A stretch of DNA of 64,000 nucleotides from Asaia siamensis (GCF_014635085.1 NZ_BMCH01000003.1:186001-250000); one strand, 5' to 3'; positions 44,739-56,839 are shown, numbered from the stretch's first letter. The notes: generated by a model from the sequence alone, not told the origin. Program-made: numbers and translations.

Positions 44739-47700
44739 ATGAACCCGTCACGCCTCTTTATCGATCGTCCGGTCGCAACCTCGCTGCTGATGCTGGCGAT
44801 CATGCTGACCGGGTTTCTCGGCTATCACTTCCTGCCGATATCGGCCCTGCCTCAGGTCGAATATCCCACCATCACGGTCTCGACCTTCTATCCGGGCGCT
44901 GGCCCGGATGTGATGGCCACCTCCGTCACGGCGCCGCTTGAGACGCAGCTCGGCCAGATGCCGGGCCTCGACCAGATGACCTCACAGTCTTCCGGCGGTG
45001 CCTCTGTCATCACGCTGCGCTTCGGGCTCGACATGTCGATGGATATCGCCGAGCAGGAGGTGCAGGCGGCCATCAACCAGTCCAATTCGCTGCTGCCGAC
45101 CGATCTGCCTGCCCCGCCGATCTATGCCAAGGTCAATCCGGCCGACACTCCCGTCCTGACCCTTGGCATCACCTCGCGCACCCTGCCCCTTACCGAAGTG
45201 CAGGATTTCGTGAATACGCGCCTGCAGCAGCGCGTCAGCCAGATTTCGGGGGTTGGTCTCGTCACGCTTTCGGGCGGCAACCGCAAGGCCATCCGGGTCA
45301 GGCTCAATATTCCCAAGCTGACTTCCTATGGCATCGCGATCGATACGGTTCGCACCACCATCGGGACGGTCAACATCAATTCGCCGACAGGCACGTTCGA
45401 CGGGCCGCATCGCTCGACCACGCTGCGTATCGATGGCCAGATCTCTTCTGTCGACCAGTTGATGAACCAGATCATCGCCTATCAGAATAACGGCCCGATC
45501 CGCCTGCGCGATGTCGGCACCGTCGTTCAGGGGCCGGAGAATGATCAGCTCGCCGCCTGGTCGGACAAGACACCTGCGCTCATCCTGAACGTTCAGCGCC
45601 AACCCGGCGCCAATGTCATCTCGGTGGTCGACAATGTGCTGGCCGTGCTGCCGGAACTGCGCAAGACCCTGCCCCCCGGCATCGAGATCACGCCGCTGAC
45701 CGATCGCACCACCACCATTCGCGCCTCGGTGTCGGATGTGGAATTCGAGCTGGCCATGGCCATGCTGCTCGTTGTCGCGGTGATCTTTGTCTTCCTGTTC
45801 AACGTGCCTGCCACGATCATCCCAAGCCTGAGCGTACCGCTGTCACTCATCGGCACGCTGGCGGTCATGTATCTGCTCGATTTCTCTCTCGATAACCTCT
45901 CGCTCATGGCACTCACCATCGCGACAGGCTTCGTGGTCGATGACGCCATCGTCGTGATCGAGAACATCGCGCGCTATATCGAGATGGGCGAAGACCGCTA
46001 TACGGCGGCCGTCAAGGGATCGCAGGAGATCGGCTTTACGATCATCTCGCTGACGGTCTCGCTGATTGCCGTGCTCATTCCGCTGCTGTTCATGAGCGAT
46101 GTCGTGGGACGCCTGTTCCATGAATTTGCCATGACGCTGGCCATCACCATCGTGATCTCGGCCATTGTCTCCATCACCCTCGTGCCGATGATGTGCGCCC
46201 GCCTGCTGAGCGAACGCCCGCATGATGCCGAGCATGGCACGCGCTTCCAGCGTCTGGCTGCGAAGGTTGGCAACGCGATCGATCGTGTCATCGCCGGGTA
46301 TGCGCGCTGGCTCGATTTCGTGCTGCGCCACCAGACGGCCACGCTCATTGTGGCGCTGGGTACGTTCGTGCTGACCTTCGTGCTGGCCATGGCCATTCCG
46401 AAGGGCTTCTTCCCCCGTCAGGATACGGGCGTGGTGCAGGGCATCACGGAAATGGCCCAGGCCATCTCCTTCGACAGCATGAAAAAGCATCAGGAAGCGG
46501 TGATTGCCGAGGTCCTGAAAGACCCCGACGTCGCCAGCGTGTCGAGCTTTGTCGGCGTTGATGGTCAGAACATGACGCTCAATGTCGGGCGTATGCTGAT
46601 CAATCTCAAACCGATGGAACAGCGCACGAGCGGGCTTTCAGCCATTCTCAAGCGCCTGGCCGCCAATGGCAGCGCGACGCCCGGCGCCCGGCTCTATCTG
46701 CAGCCGGTGCAGGATCTCTCGCTCGATTCAACAGTTTCGGCCACGCAGTATCAGTTCCTGCTTGAAAACCCCGACTACGACACGTTCAAGATCTGGGTTC
46801 CCAAGCTCCTGACCGCGCTGCAGAACGAACCCGCTCTGGCCGATGTGACCTCGGACCTTCAGGCTGAAGGACTGGTGGCCCATGTCAATCTCGACCGCAC
46901 CAATGGCGCGCGTTATTCGATCACACCCCAGACGATCGACAACCTGCTCTATGACAGCTACGGCCAGCGTCAGATCTCGACGATCTACACGCAGTCGAAC
47001 CAGTATCGCGTGATCCTAGAAACCGAACCGCGCTTCCAGCACGATCTGGCGAGCCTGAACCAGCTTTATCTGCCCGGCATCTCCAGCGAGGCAGGCCAGA
47101 GCTCTTCAGGCCCCACACGACTGCCGACATCGGGGCTGGTGCCGCTACATCAGGTGACGACCATCACCAAGGGTCTGGCACCGCTGCTCATCACGCATTT
47201 CGGCCAGTTTCCGGCAACCACGATCTCGTTCAACGTGGCCGATGGCTATTCGCTCGGTACGGCGACCAATGCCATCGATCATGCGGCGACAAGCATCGGC
47301 CTGCCGCCAGCCTTCCAGAGTGCGTTCCAGGGCACGGCAGCGGCTTTCCGTTCGTCGCTCAGCAATGAGCTCTATCTGGTGATTGCGGCCCTCATGGCGG
47401 TCTATATCGTGCTCGGTGTGCTCTATGAGAGCTTCATCCATCCGATCACCATTCTCTCGACCCTGCCCTCAGCCGCCATCGGGGCGCTGCTAGCCCTGTC
47501 GCTTTGCGGCATGGATCTGGATGTAATGGGCATTATCGGCATCGTGCTGCTGATCGGCATCGTGAAAAAAAACGCCATCATGATGATCGACTTCGCCCTT
47601 GAGGCGGAACGTCTCGACGGGCTTGCGCCTCTCGATGCGATCCGTCGCGCTGCGCTACTGCGTTTCCGCCCGATCCTCATGACCACGCTGGCTGCGTTCT

Positions 47701-47918
47701 TCGGCGCGCTGCCGCTGATGCTGGGCCAGGGTGTCGGCTCCGAACTGCGCCGCCCGCTTGGTGTCGCCATTGTCGGCGGGTTGCTGCTGTCGCAGCTCCT
47801 GACGCTGTTCACCACGCCGGTCATCTATCTGCTGATGGATCGCATAGCTGCGGCCACACGCCGTCGCTTCGGTATGCGCAGCATGTCCGAGCGTCTTGCT
47901 GAACAGGGTGGCGAGTGA
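44739..47918 (+). CDS. mdtB: RND multidrug efflux pump subunit (MdtB type)
   Basis: 1059-residue inner-membrane proton antiporter with twelve helices and two periplasmic loops. N-terminal [45 protein letters not shown] is typical. Proton-relay aspartates in [20 protein letters not shown] and the C-terminal [19 protein letters not shown] are present. It is followed by a second RND gene with a 4-bp overlap, the MdtBC arrangement in which the two form one heteromeric pump. Confidence 0.93.
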   Translation: MNPSRLFIDRPVATSLLMLAIMLTGFLGYHFLPISALPQVEYPTITVSTFYPGAGPDVMATSVTAPLETQLGQMPGLDQMTSQSSGGASVITLRFGLDMSMDIAEQEVQAAINQSNSLLPTDLPAPPIYAKVNPADTPVLTLGITSRTLPLTEVQDFVNTRLQQRVSQISGVGLVTLSGGNRKAIRVRLNIPKLTSYGIAIDTVRTTIGTVNINSPTGTFDGPHRSTTLRIDGQISSVDQLMNQIIAYQNNGPIRLRDVGTVVQGPENDQLAAWSDKTPALILNVQRQPGANVISVVDNVLAVLPELRKTLPPGIEITPLTDRTTTIRASVSDVEFELAMAMLLVVAVIFVFLFNVPATIIPSLSVPLSLIGTLAVMYLLDFSLDNLSLMALTIATGFVVDDAIVVIENIARYIEMGEDRYTAAVKGSQEIGFTIISLTVSLIAVLIPLLFMSDVVGRLFHEFAMTLAITIVISAIVSITLVPMMCARLLSERPHDAEHGTRFQRLAAKVGNAIDRVIAGYARWLDFVLRHQTATLIVALGTFVLTFVLAMAIPKGFFPRQDTGVVQGITEMAQAISFDSMKKHQEAVIAEVLKDPDVASVSSFVGVDGQNMTLNVGRMLINLKPMEQRTSGLSAILKRLAANGSATPGARLYLQPVQDLSLDSTVSATQYQFLLENPDYDTFKIWVPKLLTALQNEPALADVTSDLQAEGLVAHVNLDRTNGARYSITPQTIDNLLYDSYGQRQISTIYTQSNQYRVILETEPRFQHDLASLNQLYLPGISSEAGQSSSGPTRLPTSGLVPLHQVTTITKGLAPLLITHFGQFPATTISFNVADGYSLGTATNAIDHAATSIGLPPAFQSAFQGTAAAFRSSLSNELYLVIAALMAVYIVLGVLYESFIHPITILSTLPSAAIGALLALSLCGMDLDVMGIIGIVLLIGIVKKNAIMMIDFALEAERLDGLAPLDAIRRAALLRFRPILMTTLAAFFGALPLMLGQGVGSELRRPLGVAIVGGLLLSQLLTLFTTPVIYLLMDRIAAATRRRFGMRSMSERLAEQGGE

Positions 47919-50900
47919 ACATCACCCGTCCCTTCATCCTGCGGCCGGTCGCGACCTCGCTTCTGACCGCAGCGATGCTGATCGCCGGCCTTCTGGCCTA
48001 TACGATGCTGCCCGTGGCCGATCTGCCCAATGTGGATATGCCCGTCATCATGGTGCAGGCCCAGCAATCGGGCGGCTCACCCACTGAAATCGCCAGCACC
48101 ATCGCGGCGCCGCTCGAGCGCCATCTGGGCGCCATTGCCGGTCTGTCCGAGATGACCTCGCAATCGATGGTCAATCAGGCCCGGATCATTCTTCAGTTCG
48201 ATCTATCGCGTGACATCAATGGTGCCGCACGTGATGTCGAGGCGGCGCTGCAGGCGGCCCGCGCCGATCTGCCCACCACGCTGCGCACGAACCCGAGCTA
48301 TCAGAAAGCCAACCCGAACGGTGCGCCCATTCTGGTCATGGCGCTGACCTCGCCCACCAAAACGCCCGCCATGCTCTATGATCAGGCAACGAATGTGCTG
48401 CAGCAGCAGCTCAGCCAGGTGCAGGGCGTGGGCGAGGTTGAAGTGGGCGGCGGCGCGCTACCTGCCGTGCGTGTCGAGGTCAATCCGCTTCTTCTCTACA
48501 AATACGGCATCGGCTTTGAGGACGTGCGCGCCTCTCTGGCCTCTGCCAATGCCAACACCCCCAAGGGCTTCATCGATTCCAACGGGTTTCGCTTCACCCT
48601 CGATACCAATGATCAGGCAGAAAAGGCGCAGGCCTATCGCGATCTGATCATCGCCTATCGCAATGCGCGCCCCGTGCGCCTGTCGAGCGTGGCCGAGATC
48701 AATGACAGTGTCGAAAACCTGCGCACGCTCGGCGTCTATAATGGCCAGCGCGCCGTCGTGGGGCTGGTCTTCGCGCAGGCAGGGGCGAATGTCGTCAAGA
48801 CCACGGATGAGATCAAGGCGCGGCTGCCGCTCATCCGCGCTGCCCTGCCGCCCGATATCGACCTGCATATCGCCGTCGATCGCTCTAAAACCATCCGTGC
48901 CGCGCTCGATGACACCAAGCTGACGCTGATCCTGGCCGTCATTCTGGTGGTGCTGGTCGTTCTCGTCTTCCTTCAGTCGGCACCGGCCATTCTGGTGCCT
49001 GCCATCGTGGTGCCCACCTCGATCATCGCGACATTCGCAGCCATGAAGCTCATGGGGTATCAGCTCGACAACATGTCGCTGATGGCCCTGACCATCTCGA
49101 CAGGCTTCGTGGTCGATGACGCCATCGTGGTGCTGGAGAACATCACCCGCTATCTCGAGCAGGGATTGTCACCGCTCAAGGCCGCCCTGACCGGCGCTGG
49201 CGAAGTCGCCTTTACGGTCGTCTCCATCACGCTTTCACTGATCGCTGTTTTCGTTCCCATCATCCTGCTGGGGGGTATTGCCGGACGCCTGTTCCACGAA
49301 TTCGCCATGACGATCTCGATCACGCTGGTGATCTCGATGATCCTCTCGCTCTCTCTTACCCCGATGATCTGCGCCCTGCTGCTGCGCCCTGCAAAGGCAG
49401 AACACAAGCGCGCGCGCATCGCGATCTATCTCGACCGCCAGATCACCCGCATTACCGACGGTTATGTGGTCTCTCTTGACTGGTCGCTGCGCCATCGCTG
49501 GCTCATGCTGCTGAGCCTGCCGCTCACCCTGTTCATCGCTGGCGCCCTTTTCGTGAAAATGCCGAAAGGGTTTTTCCCGGACGAAGATACCGGCATGATG
49601 ATGGGCCACATCATTGGCGACCAGTCTTCCTCCTTCAGCCAGATGAGCGACAAGACCTATGAGGTGGCCAAAACGGTCTCGCAGGATCGCGACGTGGAGG
49701 CAATTGTTGGCTTTCTTGGCGGCAGACAGGCCAATCAGGCCAATCTTTTCGCCTCGCTCAAGGACAAGTCCGCGCGCAATGACACGGTGACCCAGACCAT
49801 CGAAAGACTGGGCCGTAAGTTCAGCAAGATGGTTGGCGCCGAGATCTTCTTCATGGCTCCGGGCGCCGTGCGGGCAGGAGCCCGTGGTGGCAATGCCTCC
49901 TACCAGTATGCGCTGCAGGGCCCGGATGCCGACGAGCTTTTCACCCTGACGCCGAAAGTCGTCGAAGCCTTCCAGAAGCTTCCCGAGCTGATGGATGTCT
50001 CATCGGACCTCAGCGAGGGTGGCTCGGCGCTTGATGTGAAGATCAATCGCGACCTCTCCTCGCGCTTTCAGATCACCCCGCAGCTCGTCTCCAACATTCT
50101 CTATGACGCCTATGGTCAACGCACGGCGTCGGTTATCTACAAACCCATCAACCAGTATCATGTGATCATGGAAGCCGCGCCGCGCTTCTGGAAAGACCCG
50201 ACCTCGCTCAATCAGGTCTGGATCAGCACATCCGGTGGCACGGCTTCTGGCAGCGTGGCGTCGAACCGTATCCGCGTCGTCACGACCAGCACGGATTCGA
50301 CCAGTGTTTCGACCGCCGATTCAAATTACCAGAACCAGATGGCCAATAGTCTGGCCGGGGGCAGCAACACCTCATCGGGTTCTGCCGTTGCGACCAGCAC
50401 CGAAACGATGGTGCCGCTTTCCCTCACCTCTCATATCCTGCCCGGTACGACCGCGCTCAGCGTCAATCATCAGGGGCAATCTGTCGCCACGACCATTTCC
50501 TTCAACCTGCGTCAGGGCGTATCCTTGGGTGATGCCGTGACCGCCATCAACGCGGCGCTGGTCAAGCTGCACGTGCCTTCTGACATCCAGGGCGGTTTTG
50601 CAGGCAATGCCGCGCTGTTCCAGAAATCGGTCAATGACGAACCGCTGCTGATTCTCGCAGCGCTGGCAGCGGTCTATATCGTGCTGGGCGTGCTGTATGA
50701 GAGCCTGGTGCATCCCATCACCATTCTCTCCACCCTGCCCTCTGCCGGTGTGGGTGCCATTCTGGCCCTGCAGGTTTTCGGCGAGGAGTTCTCGCTGATC
50801 GCCATGATCGGGGTGATCCTGCTTATCGGCATCGTCAAGAAAAACGCCATCATGCTGATCGATTTCGCTATGCAGGCCCAGCGCGAGGGCGCCACGCCCG

Positions 50901-51193
50901 AAGAGGCCATCCGCATGGCGAGCGCGCTGCGGTTTCGCCCCATCATCATGACCTCGCTCGCCGCAGCGCTCGGGGCGGTTCCGTTGATCATTGCCAATGG
51001 TTATGGTGCAGAATTGCGCCGCCCTCTCGGCATTTCCATTCTCGGTGGTCTGGTGGTCAGCCAGGCCCTCACCCTTTACAGCACGCCCGCCGTGTTCCTG
51101 ACGCTCGACGCCATGGGACGCGCGGTCAAACGCCGCCTTCATTCTCTCGTCGCACTCTTCCGCCCGCGCCATCAGGATCAGACTCAAGGATGA
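47915..51193 (+). CDS. mdtC: RND multidrug efflux pump subunit (MdtC type)
   Basis: 1092 residues, GTG start overlapping the mdtB stop. N-terminal [45 protein letters not shown], relay aspartates in [20 protein letters not shown], and [20 protein letters not shown] near the end. It carries a Ser/Thr/Asn-rich insertion at about residues 775-830 ([45 protein letters not shown]), which makes it longer than MdtB. Its stop overlaps the outer-membrane factor gene. Confidence 0.92.
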   Translation: MNITRPFILRPVATSLLTAAMLIAGLLAYTMLPVADLPNVDMPVIMVQAQQSGGSPTEIASTIAAPLERHLGAIAGLSEMTSQSMVNQARIILQFDLSRDINGAARDVEAALQAARADLPTTLRTNPSYQKANPNGAPILVMALTSPTKTPAMLYDQATNVLQQQLSQVQGVGEVEVGGGALPAVRVEVNPLLLYKYGIGFEDVRASLASANANTPKGFIDSNGFRFTLDTNDQAEKAQAYRDLIIAYRNARPVRLSSVAEINDSVENLRTLGVYNGQRAVVGLVFAQAGANVVKTTDEIKARLPLIRAALPPDIDLHIAVDRSKTIRAALDDTKLTLILAVILVVLVVLVFLQSAPAILVPAIVVPTSIIATFAAMKLMGYQLDNMSLMALTISTGFVVDDAIVVLENITRYLEQGLSPLKAALTGAGEVAFTVVSITLSLIAVFVPIILLGGIAGRLFHEFAMTISITLVISMILSLSLTPMICALLLRPAKAEHKRARIAIYLDRQITRITDGYVVSLDWSLRHRWLMLLSLPLTLFIAGALFVKMPKGFFPDEDTGMMMGHIIGDQSSSFSQMSDKTYEVAKTVSQDRDVEAIVGFLGGRQANQANLFASLKDKSARNDTVTQTIERLGRKFSKMVGAEIFFMAPGAVRAGARGGNASYQYALQGPDADELFTLTPKVVEAFQKLPELMDVSSDLSEGGSALDVKINRDLSSRFQITPQLVSNILYDAYGQRTASVIYKPINQYHVIMEAAPRFWKDPTSLNQVWISTSGGTASGSVASNRIRVVTTSTDSTSVSTADSNYQNQMANSLAGGSNTSSGSAVATSTETMVPLSLTSHILPGTTALSVNHQGQSVATTISFNLRQGVSLGDAVTAINAALVKLHVPSDIQGGFAGNAALFQKSVNDEPLLILAALAAVYIVLGVLYESLVHPITILSTLPSAGVGAILALQVFGEEFSLIAMIGVILLIGIVKKNAIMLIDFAMQAQREGATPEEAIRMASALRFRPIIMTSLAAALGAVPLIIANGYGAELRRPLGISILGGLVVSQALTLYSTPAVFLTLDAMGRAVKRRLHSLVALFRPRHQDQTQG

Positions 51194-52728
51194 CTCCCTT
51201 TCCGTCCCGCTCAGCCCGACGCTTCAGCCTCCTTGCCGCATGTTGCACGCCCCTGCTTTCAGGCTGCTTCATGGTCGGTCCTGACTATCACCGCCCTCAT
51301 GCTGTCATCTCGGCCAAGTTCAAGGAGGCCCCAAAGCCACCGCCGGGCTGGGGCGTGGCACAGCCACAGCTCGCCGAGGCCTCCAAGGGGGCCTGGTGGG
51401 AGATCTATCATGACCCGCAGCTGAACTGGCTTGAGTCGCAGGTCGCGATCTCGAACCAGAACGTCAAGCAATACGAAGCCCAGTACCGCAAGGCGGAAGC
51501 CACGATCGATTCGATCCGCGCCCAGCTCTTTCCGACGCTTTCGGGCTCGTTCAGCTTCAGCCGGAACGCACAGGGTAGCAGTTCGCGCAGCGCAAGCACG
51601 GGCTCGGTGGTCAATTACTCGTCCACCACTACGGTCAATACCTGGAATACAGGTCCTTCGGCTTCCTGGACGCTCGATGTGTGGGGGCGTATTCGCCGGC
51701 AGATTCAGCAGCAGGTTACCGCCACTCAGGCCAGCGCGGCCGATCTGGCCAATGCCCAGCTCTCCTATCAGTCGCAACTGGCGAATGCCTATTTCAACCT
51801 GCGCTACCAGGACAGCCTGAAGAAGCTCTATCAGGACAATGTCGGCTATTTCCAGCAGGCCCTGACGATCGTGCAGAACCAGGTCGATGCCGGCGTGACT
51901 GACCCGAGTTCGCTCTGGCAGGCGCGTTATCAGCTGCAGCAGACACAGGCCCAGGCCACACAGGCTGGCGTGGCGCGTGCCCAGTACGAGCATGCCATTG
52001 CCGTCCTGATTGGCCGCGCCCCTGCCGATCTGAGCATTCCGGTTGGCACCCTGACGACAACGCTGCCGACGCCTCCGACGGCCGTTCCGTCGCTGCTCTT
52101 GCAGCGTCGCCCCGATATCGCTGCGGCAGAACGCAACATGGAAGGGTATAATGCCGAGATCGGCTATTACATCGCCGCTTTCTATCCGGAGATTTCGGTC
52201 AGCGCGACTTATGGCTATAGCGGCAACCCTCTGCAGACCCTGATCCAGGCAGCCACACGTTTCTGGTCGCTGGGTGCCTCATCGACCGAGACCCTGTTCA
52301 ATGGTGGCGCTCGTACGGCGGCAGTGCGTTCGGCCCGTGCCGATTACGACGCCTCTGTCGCAACCTACCGTCAGACCGTGCTGACCGCCTTGCAGGGCGT
52401 GGAGGATAATCTCTCCAATCTGCGTATCCTGAACGAACAGATGATCGATCAGGATGTCGCGGTGAAATCTGCGCAGGAAGCCGTTCGCGTGTCGATGAAC
52501 GAGTATATTGCTGGTACGCAGACCTACACGACCGTGCTGACCAGCCAGCAGAACGCCCTGAGCTACGAGGTGCAGGCACTGGGCATTCACCAGAATATCG
52601 CCATCTCACATGTCGACCTGATTGTGGCCCTTGGGGGTGGCTGGGATGTCTCGCAACTGCCGAGCAAGGCGTCGCTCCAGACCAACAACCCGCTTCTTCC
52701 CGAATTCATGTCCAAGACGAAGCAATAA
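51190..52728 (+). CDS. Outer-membrane efflux lipoprotein (NodT/OprM family)
   Basis: 512 residues. Lipoprotein signal with lipobox LLSGC (FSLLAACCTPLLSGCFMVGPDYHRP). Two repeats of the outer-membrane efflux protein domain follow, with SWTLDVWGRIRRQIQQQ, LANAYFNLRYQD, RRPDIAAAERNMEGYNAEIGYYIAAFYPEIS and FNGGARTAAVRSARADYDASVATYRQTVL. Forms the trimeric outer-membrane channel for the adjacent MdtABC-type pump. Last gene of the operon; a strong hairpin follows. Confidence 0.93.
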   Translation: MTPFPSRSARRFSLLAACCTPLLSGCFMVGPDYHRPHAVISAKFKEAPKPPPGWGVAQPQLAEASKGAWWEIYHDPQLNWLESQVAISNQNVKQYEAQYRKAEATIDSIRAQLFPTLSGSFSFSRNAQGSSSRSASTGSVVNYSSTTTVNTWNTGPSASWTLDVWGRIRRQIQQQVTATQASAADLANAQLSYQSQLANAYFNLRYQDSLKKLYQDNVGYFQQALTIVQNQVDAGVTDPSSLWQARYQLQQTQAQATQAGVARAQYEHAIAVLIGRAPADLSIPVGTLTTTLPTPPTAVPSLLLQRRPDIAAAERNMEGYNAEIGYYIAAFYPEISVSATYGYSGNPLQTLIQAATRFWSLGASSTETLFNGGARTAAVRSARADYDASVATYRQTVLTALQGVEDNLSNLRILNEQMIDQDVAVKSAQEAVRVSMNEYIAGTQTYTTVLTSQQNALSYEVQALGIHQNIAISHVDLIVALGGGWDVSQLPSKASLQTNNPLLPEFMSKTKQ

Positions 52729-52754
52729 GGCTCGGGCGTTCAAAGGCCGGAGCA

Positions 52755-52795
52755 CAAAAAAAGGGGAAGGCCCAAAGGCCCTCCCCTTTTTTGTT
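52755..52795. terminator. Bidirectional rho-independent terminator
   Basis: An A-run, GGGGAAGGCC, CAAA, GGCCCTCCCC and a T-run (one mismatch in the stem) lie between the efflux operon and the convergent DUF1328 gene. A and T tracts on both sides allow it to act in both directions. Confidence 0.9.
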
Positions 52796-52813
52796 GTTCA
52801 GACTGCTGGTCGG

Positions 52814-52987
52814 TCAGGTCACGGCCTTGCCGACGAACACCGCAATGACGAGAAACAGCACGAACAGCGCGATGAACAGGAAGAAGAGAATCTTCGCGAT
52901 ACCGGCGGAAGCGGCCGAGATACCGGTGAAGCCGAACAGACCCGCAATCAGCGAGATGATCAGAAAGAAGATAGCAAGCTTGAGCAT
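52814..52987 (-). CDS. DUF1328 (YtjA-like) small membrane protein
   Basis: 57 residues, two hydrophobic helices: [23 protein letters not shown] and [22 protein letters not shown], with the family's small-residue link [13 protein letters not shown] lies upstream of the ATG at 52987; an upstream extension to 53119 is not protein-like. Function unknown; often associated with stress genes. Confidence 0.88.
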   Translation of the reverse strand: MLKLAIFFLIISLIAGLFGFTGISAASAGIAKILFFLFIALFVLFLVIAVFVGKAVT

Positions 52988-53076
52988 GGGAGAGCCCTCA
53001 TTGTTCTGTCCGGGGTCAACGCGATGTCGCAATGAAAGTTCGTCCTGTAATCTCCCTCCGGTTGGCGCATGTCTTA

Positions 53077-53487
53077 TCAGATTTCGGGAAACACAAACAC
53101 GACAGCAAATTCCTCGCACCAGAGCTCCATCGTCTCATTGAACTGGTTCAGGCGGCTGAAATAACGCTCATGCTCGCGCCGCCAGTACGCGAGGCTTCTG
53201 TCGCCTTCCCCTTCCTTTGCAGCGAAATCCTCGCCCACATCGCAATAGCGTCTTTTCTCGAGGCTGCGCGTCTGCGTAATCGCCCGAGGCTGATCCCTGC
53301 CGTCACAGACGACGCTCAATTTGCCGATATACGTCTGCTGCCCGTCGGAGGCAGCCCAACAGGTTCCGGTCTTGAGACCGCGCAGAACGAGATCGAGAAG
53401 TTCGTCGGCCAGGGCCGGACTATCGCCGAAGGAGAAGCGCTCAAGGCTTTCCCAGTCTTCTGGCGGTTTGGGAAGAAGATCAGACAT
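53077..53487 (-). CDS. ASCH domain protein
   Basis: 136 residues. The segment [56 protein letters not shown] matches the ASCH fold, including the Lys-Thr-x-Thr pair after the first helix. ASCH proteins are predicted to bind RNA, and some remove modified pyrimidine nucleosides (amidohydrolase or N4-acetylcytidine activity). I cannot tell which applies. Stands alone, 90 bp upstream of DUF1328 on the same strand. Confidence 0.85.
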   Translation of the reverse strand: MSDLLPKPPEDWESLERFSFGDSPALADELLDLVLRGLKTGTCWAASDGQQTYIGKLSVVCDGRDQPRAITQTRSLEKRRYCDVGEDFAAKEGEGDRSLAYWRREHERYFSRLNQFNETMELWCEEFAVVFVFPEI

Positions 53488-53565
53488 CGACCCAGAAAAA
53501 AGGCGCCGTCGACAACTGTCAACGGCGCCTTGCGAGTGCAACAGATAACCTCGCTGCGGCGGGGC

Positions 53566-54879
53566 CTAGTGCCCGACTGCCGTGATGCTCTCACCCCGGG
53601 CGAGCGCCTCCTGCGTATAGCGGCGGGCTTCATCAGAGATGCGCAGGGTGACCGTCATGCCAGCGGCGGCGAGATAGATCAGGGCGAAAGCCCAGATGAT
53701 TCCCTCCATGCCGAAGCCGAAGACACTCTCGCAGATACCGGCAATGGCAGGGCCAACCCAAGTGCTTGCACCCGCGCCCAGACCAAGAATCGACAGCGCT
53801 GCAGCCTTCTCCTTCGGGCAGATCTGCGGCATCAGGCCGGAGAGCGGCACGAAGGCGGCTACTGTGGCGCCATAGAAAATACCAACTGCTGCCGCCGCGG
53901 CGAAATTGCCCGGATACCAGACAGGAATGTAATAGAAGAGCGGGATCGAGACAAAACCACCAACGCCGCCGAAGACCGACACGATGAACCGGTGACCCAG
54001 CGCATCAGCCAGCATGCCTGATACCAGATTGAACAGGATGTTGCTGAGGAAAATCAGGGAGAGCAGGTTCAGCCATTGCCCCTGGGTGAAGCCCAGATGA
54101 TCAATGAAGAAGGCGGGCATGATCGCAAGGAAGGCATATTCCGACGACGTGTCGATGGTGCGCACGATACCCGCAATCAGGGTCTTGGGCTCACGCCACA
54201 TGATGCTGATCGAGCCAAAGAAGATGTCTTTCGTGCTCACATGGTCGGGCAGGAGACGCTTCTTGCCAGTGGGTTCATGCGTAAAGAGCAGGGCCACCAG
54301 ACCACCCAGAATGACGAGGCCGAGCGAGCACCAGAATGTTGCCAATTCGCCGATGGCAGGAATGGCATAGCGCGCAAACTGCGAACCCAGCGTCGGCAGA
54401 CCGGCCGAGAAGGAAAACCAGAACCAGCCAGCAGCGGAGCCCAGCATGTTGGCTGGCGTAGCGGCCGCAATCCACACGAGAAAGCCGTAGGCAAAGAGCG
54501 GATAGGCAAAACCGCGCAGCGTGTAGAACAGGAGCGTCATCGTGAAGTTGTTGGGGCCGAGGCCGAGCGCGAGCAGCCCGACTTCCAGAACCGCCCAGAG
54601 GATCAGACCGATCCACATCACCTTCTTGGGCCCGTAAAGATCGGAAAGCGGCCCCGAGAACCAGGCCGAGATCATGACCGTTATACCATAGGTCGTGAAC
54701 AGCAGGTTCACGTCGCCCTGGGTATGACCGTTATGGAGCATGAAGGTATCGAGATAGCCCGCCTCAACGCCGTCACCGATCATGAACAGCAGCAGGCCGA
54801 CGAAGCCGAAGAAGAGAGGGCGTGGAATACCGAGGATCTCTGCGATCCCGCGTCTCTGGGTGGTGGTTGCCTCAGACAA
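53566..54879 (-). CDS. MFS polyol permease (RbtT/DalT/CsbX family)
   Basis: 437 residues with twelve helices. The stretch GIPRPLFFGFVGLLLFMIGDGVEAGYLDTFML with LLFTTYGITVMISAWFSGPLSDLYGPKKVMWIG is characteristic of the ribitol/arabitol permease family of the major facilitator superfamily. The start is a TTG at 54877-54879 preceded by CAGGAGAG at 6-7 nt; the long open frame upstream is not protein-like. No polyol dehydrogenase or kinase gene lies nearby, so the substrate cannot be named. Acetic acid bacteria oxidise polyols, which fits. Confidence 0.87.
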   Translation of the reverse strand: MSEATTTQRRGIAEILGIPRPLFFGFVGLLLFMIGDGVEAGYLDTFMLHNGHTQGDVNLLFTTYGITVMISAWFSGPLSDLYGPKKVMWIGLILWAVLEVGLLALGLGPNNFTMTLLFYTLRGFAYPLFAYGFLVWIAAATPANMLGSAAGWFWFSFSAGLPTLGSQFARYAIPAIGELATFWCSLGLVILGGLVALLFTHEPTGKKRLLPDHVSTKDIFFGSISIMWREPKTLIAGIVRTIDTSSEYAFLAIMPAFFIDHLGFTQGQWLNLLSLIFLSNILFNLVSGMLADALGHRFIVSVFGGVGGFVSIPLFYYIPVWYPGNFAAAAAVGIFYGATVAAFVPLSGLMPQICPKEKAAALSILGLGAGASTWVGPAIAGICESVFGFGMEGIIWAFALIYLAAAGMTVTLRISDEARRYTQEALARGESITAVGH

Positions 54880-55161
54880 AGAAGCTCTCCTGTATCTACA
54901 CGCAGCACGAGCGTTGCCGGACCTCATTGCCCGGGGCGGCATGGGATGCGTGGTGACTGGTCCTACGAGAGTGCTCGGACCTGTATGGGGGTCAGGATCG
55001 ATGAACGCCGTGATGCGCCCAGATATCCGTCCTGACATCGCAATTCCGCATGAATACGGCGATGCGACCCAATCTGCTCATATATCCCACGCTTCGCGCT
55101 CAGATTGATCAGATCGGCTTGTTGAGACGGTCTTAACCGAATTGAGAAGAATTTGTAAGCC
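54880..55161. other. Intergenic region upstream of the polyol permease
   Basis: About 280 bp containing the permease leader. No convincing promoter, repeat or small gene is visible. Confidence 0.4.
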
Positions 55162-55199
55162 AAAAACAAAAAGGGCCGGACAGATCCCTGCCCAGCCCT
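55162..55199 (-). terminator. Terminator of the ribosomal protein operon
   Basis: On the minus strand AGGGCTGG pairs with CCGGCCCT (one G-U) around a 12-nt loop, followed by TTTTGTTTTT. It lies just downstream of rplQ. Confidence 0.85.
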
Positions 55200-55225
55200 C
55201 CCTGCACTCACTGAAGCGTGTAGCT

Positions 55226-55651
55226 TCAGGCAGCCATCGGCTCTTCACCGGACTGGTTGAACACCGGGCCGCTATCCTTGCCCTTGGCGTCAACGTCGCG
55301 GTCAACCATTTCGACAACAGCCATGTCAGCGTTGTCGCCATAGCGAACGCCAGCCTTCAGAACGCGGGTGTAACCACCCGAACGGCCCTGATAGCGCTCT
55401 GCAATGGTCGAGAACAGCTTGGTGACGATGGTCTCGTCGCGCAGCTGGGCAAAAGCCTGGCGGCGAGCGTGCAGCGTGCCACGCTTGCCGAGGGTGATCA
55501 GCTTCTCGACGATCGGGCGAATTTCCTTCGCCTTGGGCAGCGTCGTCGTGATCTGCTCGTGCTTGATGATAGCCACGGCCATGTTGCGGAACATGGCAGC
55601 GCGGTGGGTCGAGGTAACATTGAGCTTACGCCCAGCAACACCATGACGCAT
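55226..55651 (-). CDS. rplQ: 50S ribosomal protein L17
   Basis: 141 residues starting [46 protein letters not shown], the standard L17 head. L17 lies near the exit tunnel of the large subunit. The C-terminal 20 residues ([21 protein letters not shown]) are an acidic extension beyond the short bacterial form. Last gene of the unit after rpoA; the terminator follows. Confidence 0.98.
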   Translation of the reverse strand: MRHGVAGRKLNVTSTHRAAMFRNMAVAIIKHEQITTTLPKAKEIRPIVEKLITLGKRGTLHARRQAFAQLRDETIVTKLFSTIAERYQGRSGGYTRVLKAGVRYGDNADMAVVEMVDRDVDAKGKDSGPVFNQSGEEPMAA

Positions 55652-55689
55652 GATCGGGTTTCCTTACTCTACTTTCTTCCGGATGGGGC

Positions 55690-56709
55690 TCAGAACGTCT
55701 CGTCGAGACGCTTTGCCAGATCCTCAATGTTCTCGGGAGGCCAGGCCGGAACATTCATGCCCAGCGACAGACCCATGGAAGTCAGGACTTCCTTGATTTC
55801 ATTCAGCGACTTGCGTCCAAAATTCGGCGTGCGCAGCATTTCCTGTTCGGATTTCTGCACGAGATCGCCGATATAGACGATGTTGTCGTTCTTCAGGCAG
55901 TTCGCGCTACGAACAGAGAGTTCGAGCTCGTCAACCTTGCGCAGCAGGTTACGGTTGAACGGCAGATCGTCACGCGGCTCTTCCTGACGGACCGGGCGCG
56001 GCTCATCGAAATTGATGAACAGCTGCAGCTGGTCCTGCAGGATGCGGGCTGCGAGAGCGAGGCTGTCTTCCGGAGTAACGGCACCGTTGGTCTCGACCGT
56101 GAGCAGAAGCTTGTCGTAGTCGGTGACCTGACCAACACGGGTCGGTTCAACCTTGTACGAGACCTTGCGAACCGGGGAGTAGATCGCGTCGATGGGGATA
56201 AGCCCGATCGGTGCGTCTTCCGGACGGTTTGCAGCAGCCGGGACGTAGCCCTTGCCCATGTTGACCGTGAATTCCATGCCGAGCTTCACGCCGTCATCGA
56301 GCGTGCAGATCACGAGGTCGGGGTTCATGATCTCGATGTCATGACCGGCCTGGATCTGGCCTGCACGCACTTCGCCGGGGCCAGTGGCCGTCAGCACCAT
56401 GCGCTTGGGGCCTTCGCCATGCATGCGCAGGGCAAGCTGCTTGATGTTCAGCACGATATCCGTCACGTCCTCGCGGACGCCCGGCACGGACGAGAACTCA
56501 TGCAGCACGCCGTCGATCTGGATCGCCGTTACAGCGGCGCCCTGAAGCGAAGACAACAGAACGCGACGGATCGCATTGCCGAGCGTCATGCCGAAACCAC
56601 GCTCCAGCGGCTCGGCGATCACCGTGGCTGTCTGCGTGGGCACGGAGCCGGGCGCGACTTCCAGCTTTTCCGGCTTGATAAGGGACTGCCAGTTCTTCTG
56701 GAGGACCAA
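55690..56709 (-). CDS. rpoA: DNA-directed RNA polymerase subunit alpha
   Basis: 339 residues. The N-terminal assembly domain ([32 protein letters not shown], dimer contact) and the C-terminal DNA/activator-binding domain ([52 protein letters not shown]) are both intact, joined by a flexible linker. Located between rpsK and rplQ as in other bacteria. Confidence 0.99.
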   Translation of the reverse strand: MVLQKNWQSLIKPEKLEVAPGSVPTQTATVIAEPLERGFGMTLGNAIRRVLLSSLQGAAVTAIQIDGVLHEFSSVPGVREDVTDIVLNIKQLALRMHGEGPKRMVLTATGPGEVRAGQIQAGHDIEIMNPDLVICTLDDGVKLGMEFTVNMGKGYVPAAANRPEDAPIGLIPIDAIYSPVRKVSYKVEPTRVGQVTDYDKLLLTVETNGAVTPEDSLALAARILQDQLQLFINFDEPRPVRQEEPRDDLPFNRNLLRKVDELELSVRSANCLKNDNIVYIGDLVQKSEQEMLRTPNFGRKSLNEIKEVLTSMGLSLGMNVPAWPPENIEDLAKRLDETF

Positions 56710-56839
56710 TGTCGTGGCCTTTCAAACAACTTGTCCCGCTGGGGCCCAACGGAACATCAACCGCGCCAGAGCGCGGTCAGAACGTGCCGGTGGCCTCTCC
56801 CGGGGGAGAAACCACCTACGGACGGGTGGTGACAGACGA

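Noticed and set aside
53032-54021. A 329-codon plus-strand frame opposite the ASCH and MFS genes
   Set aside because: Shadow of two recognised minus-strand genes, with no ribosome site and no family match.
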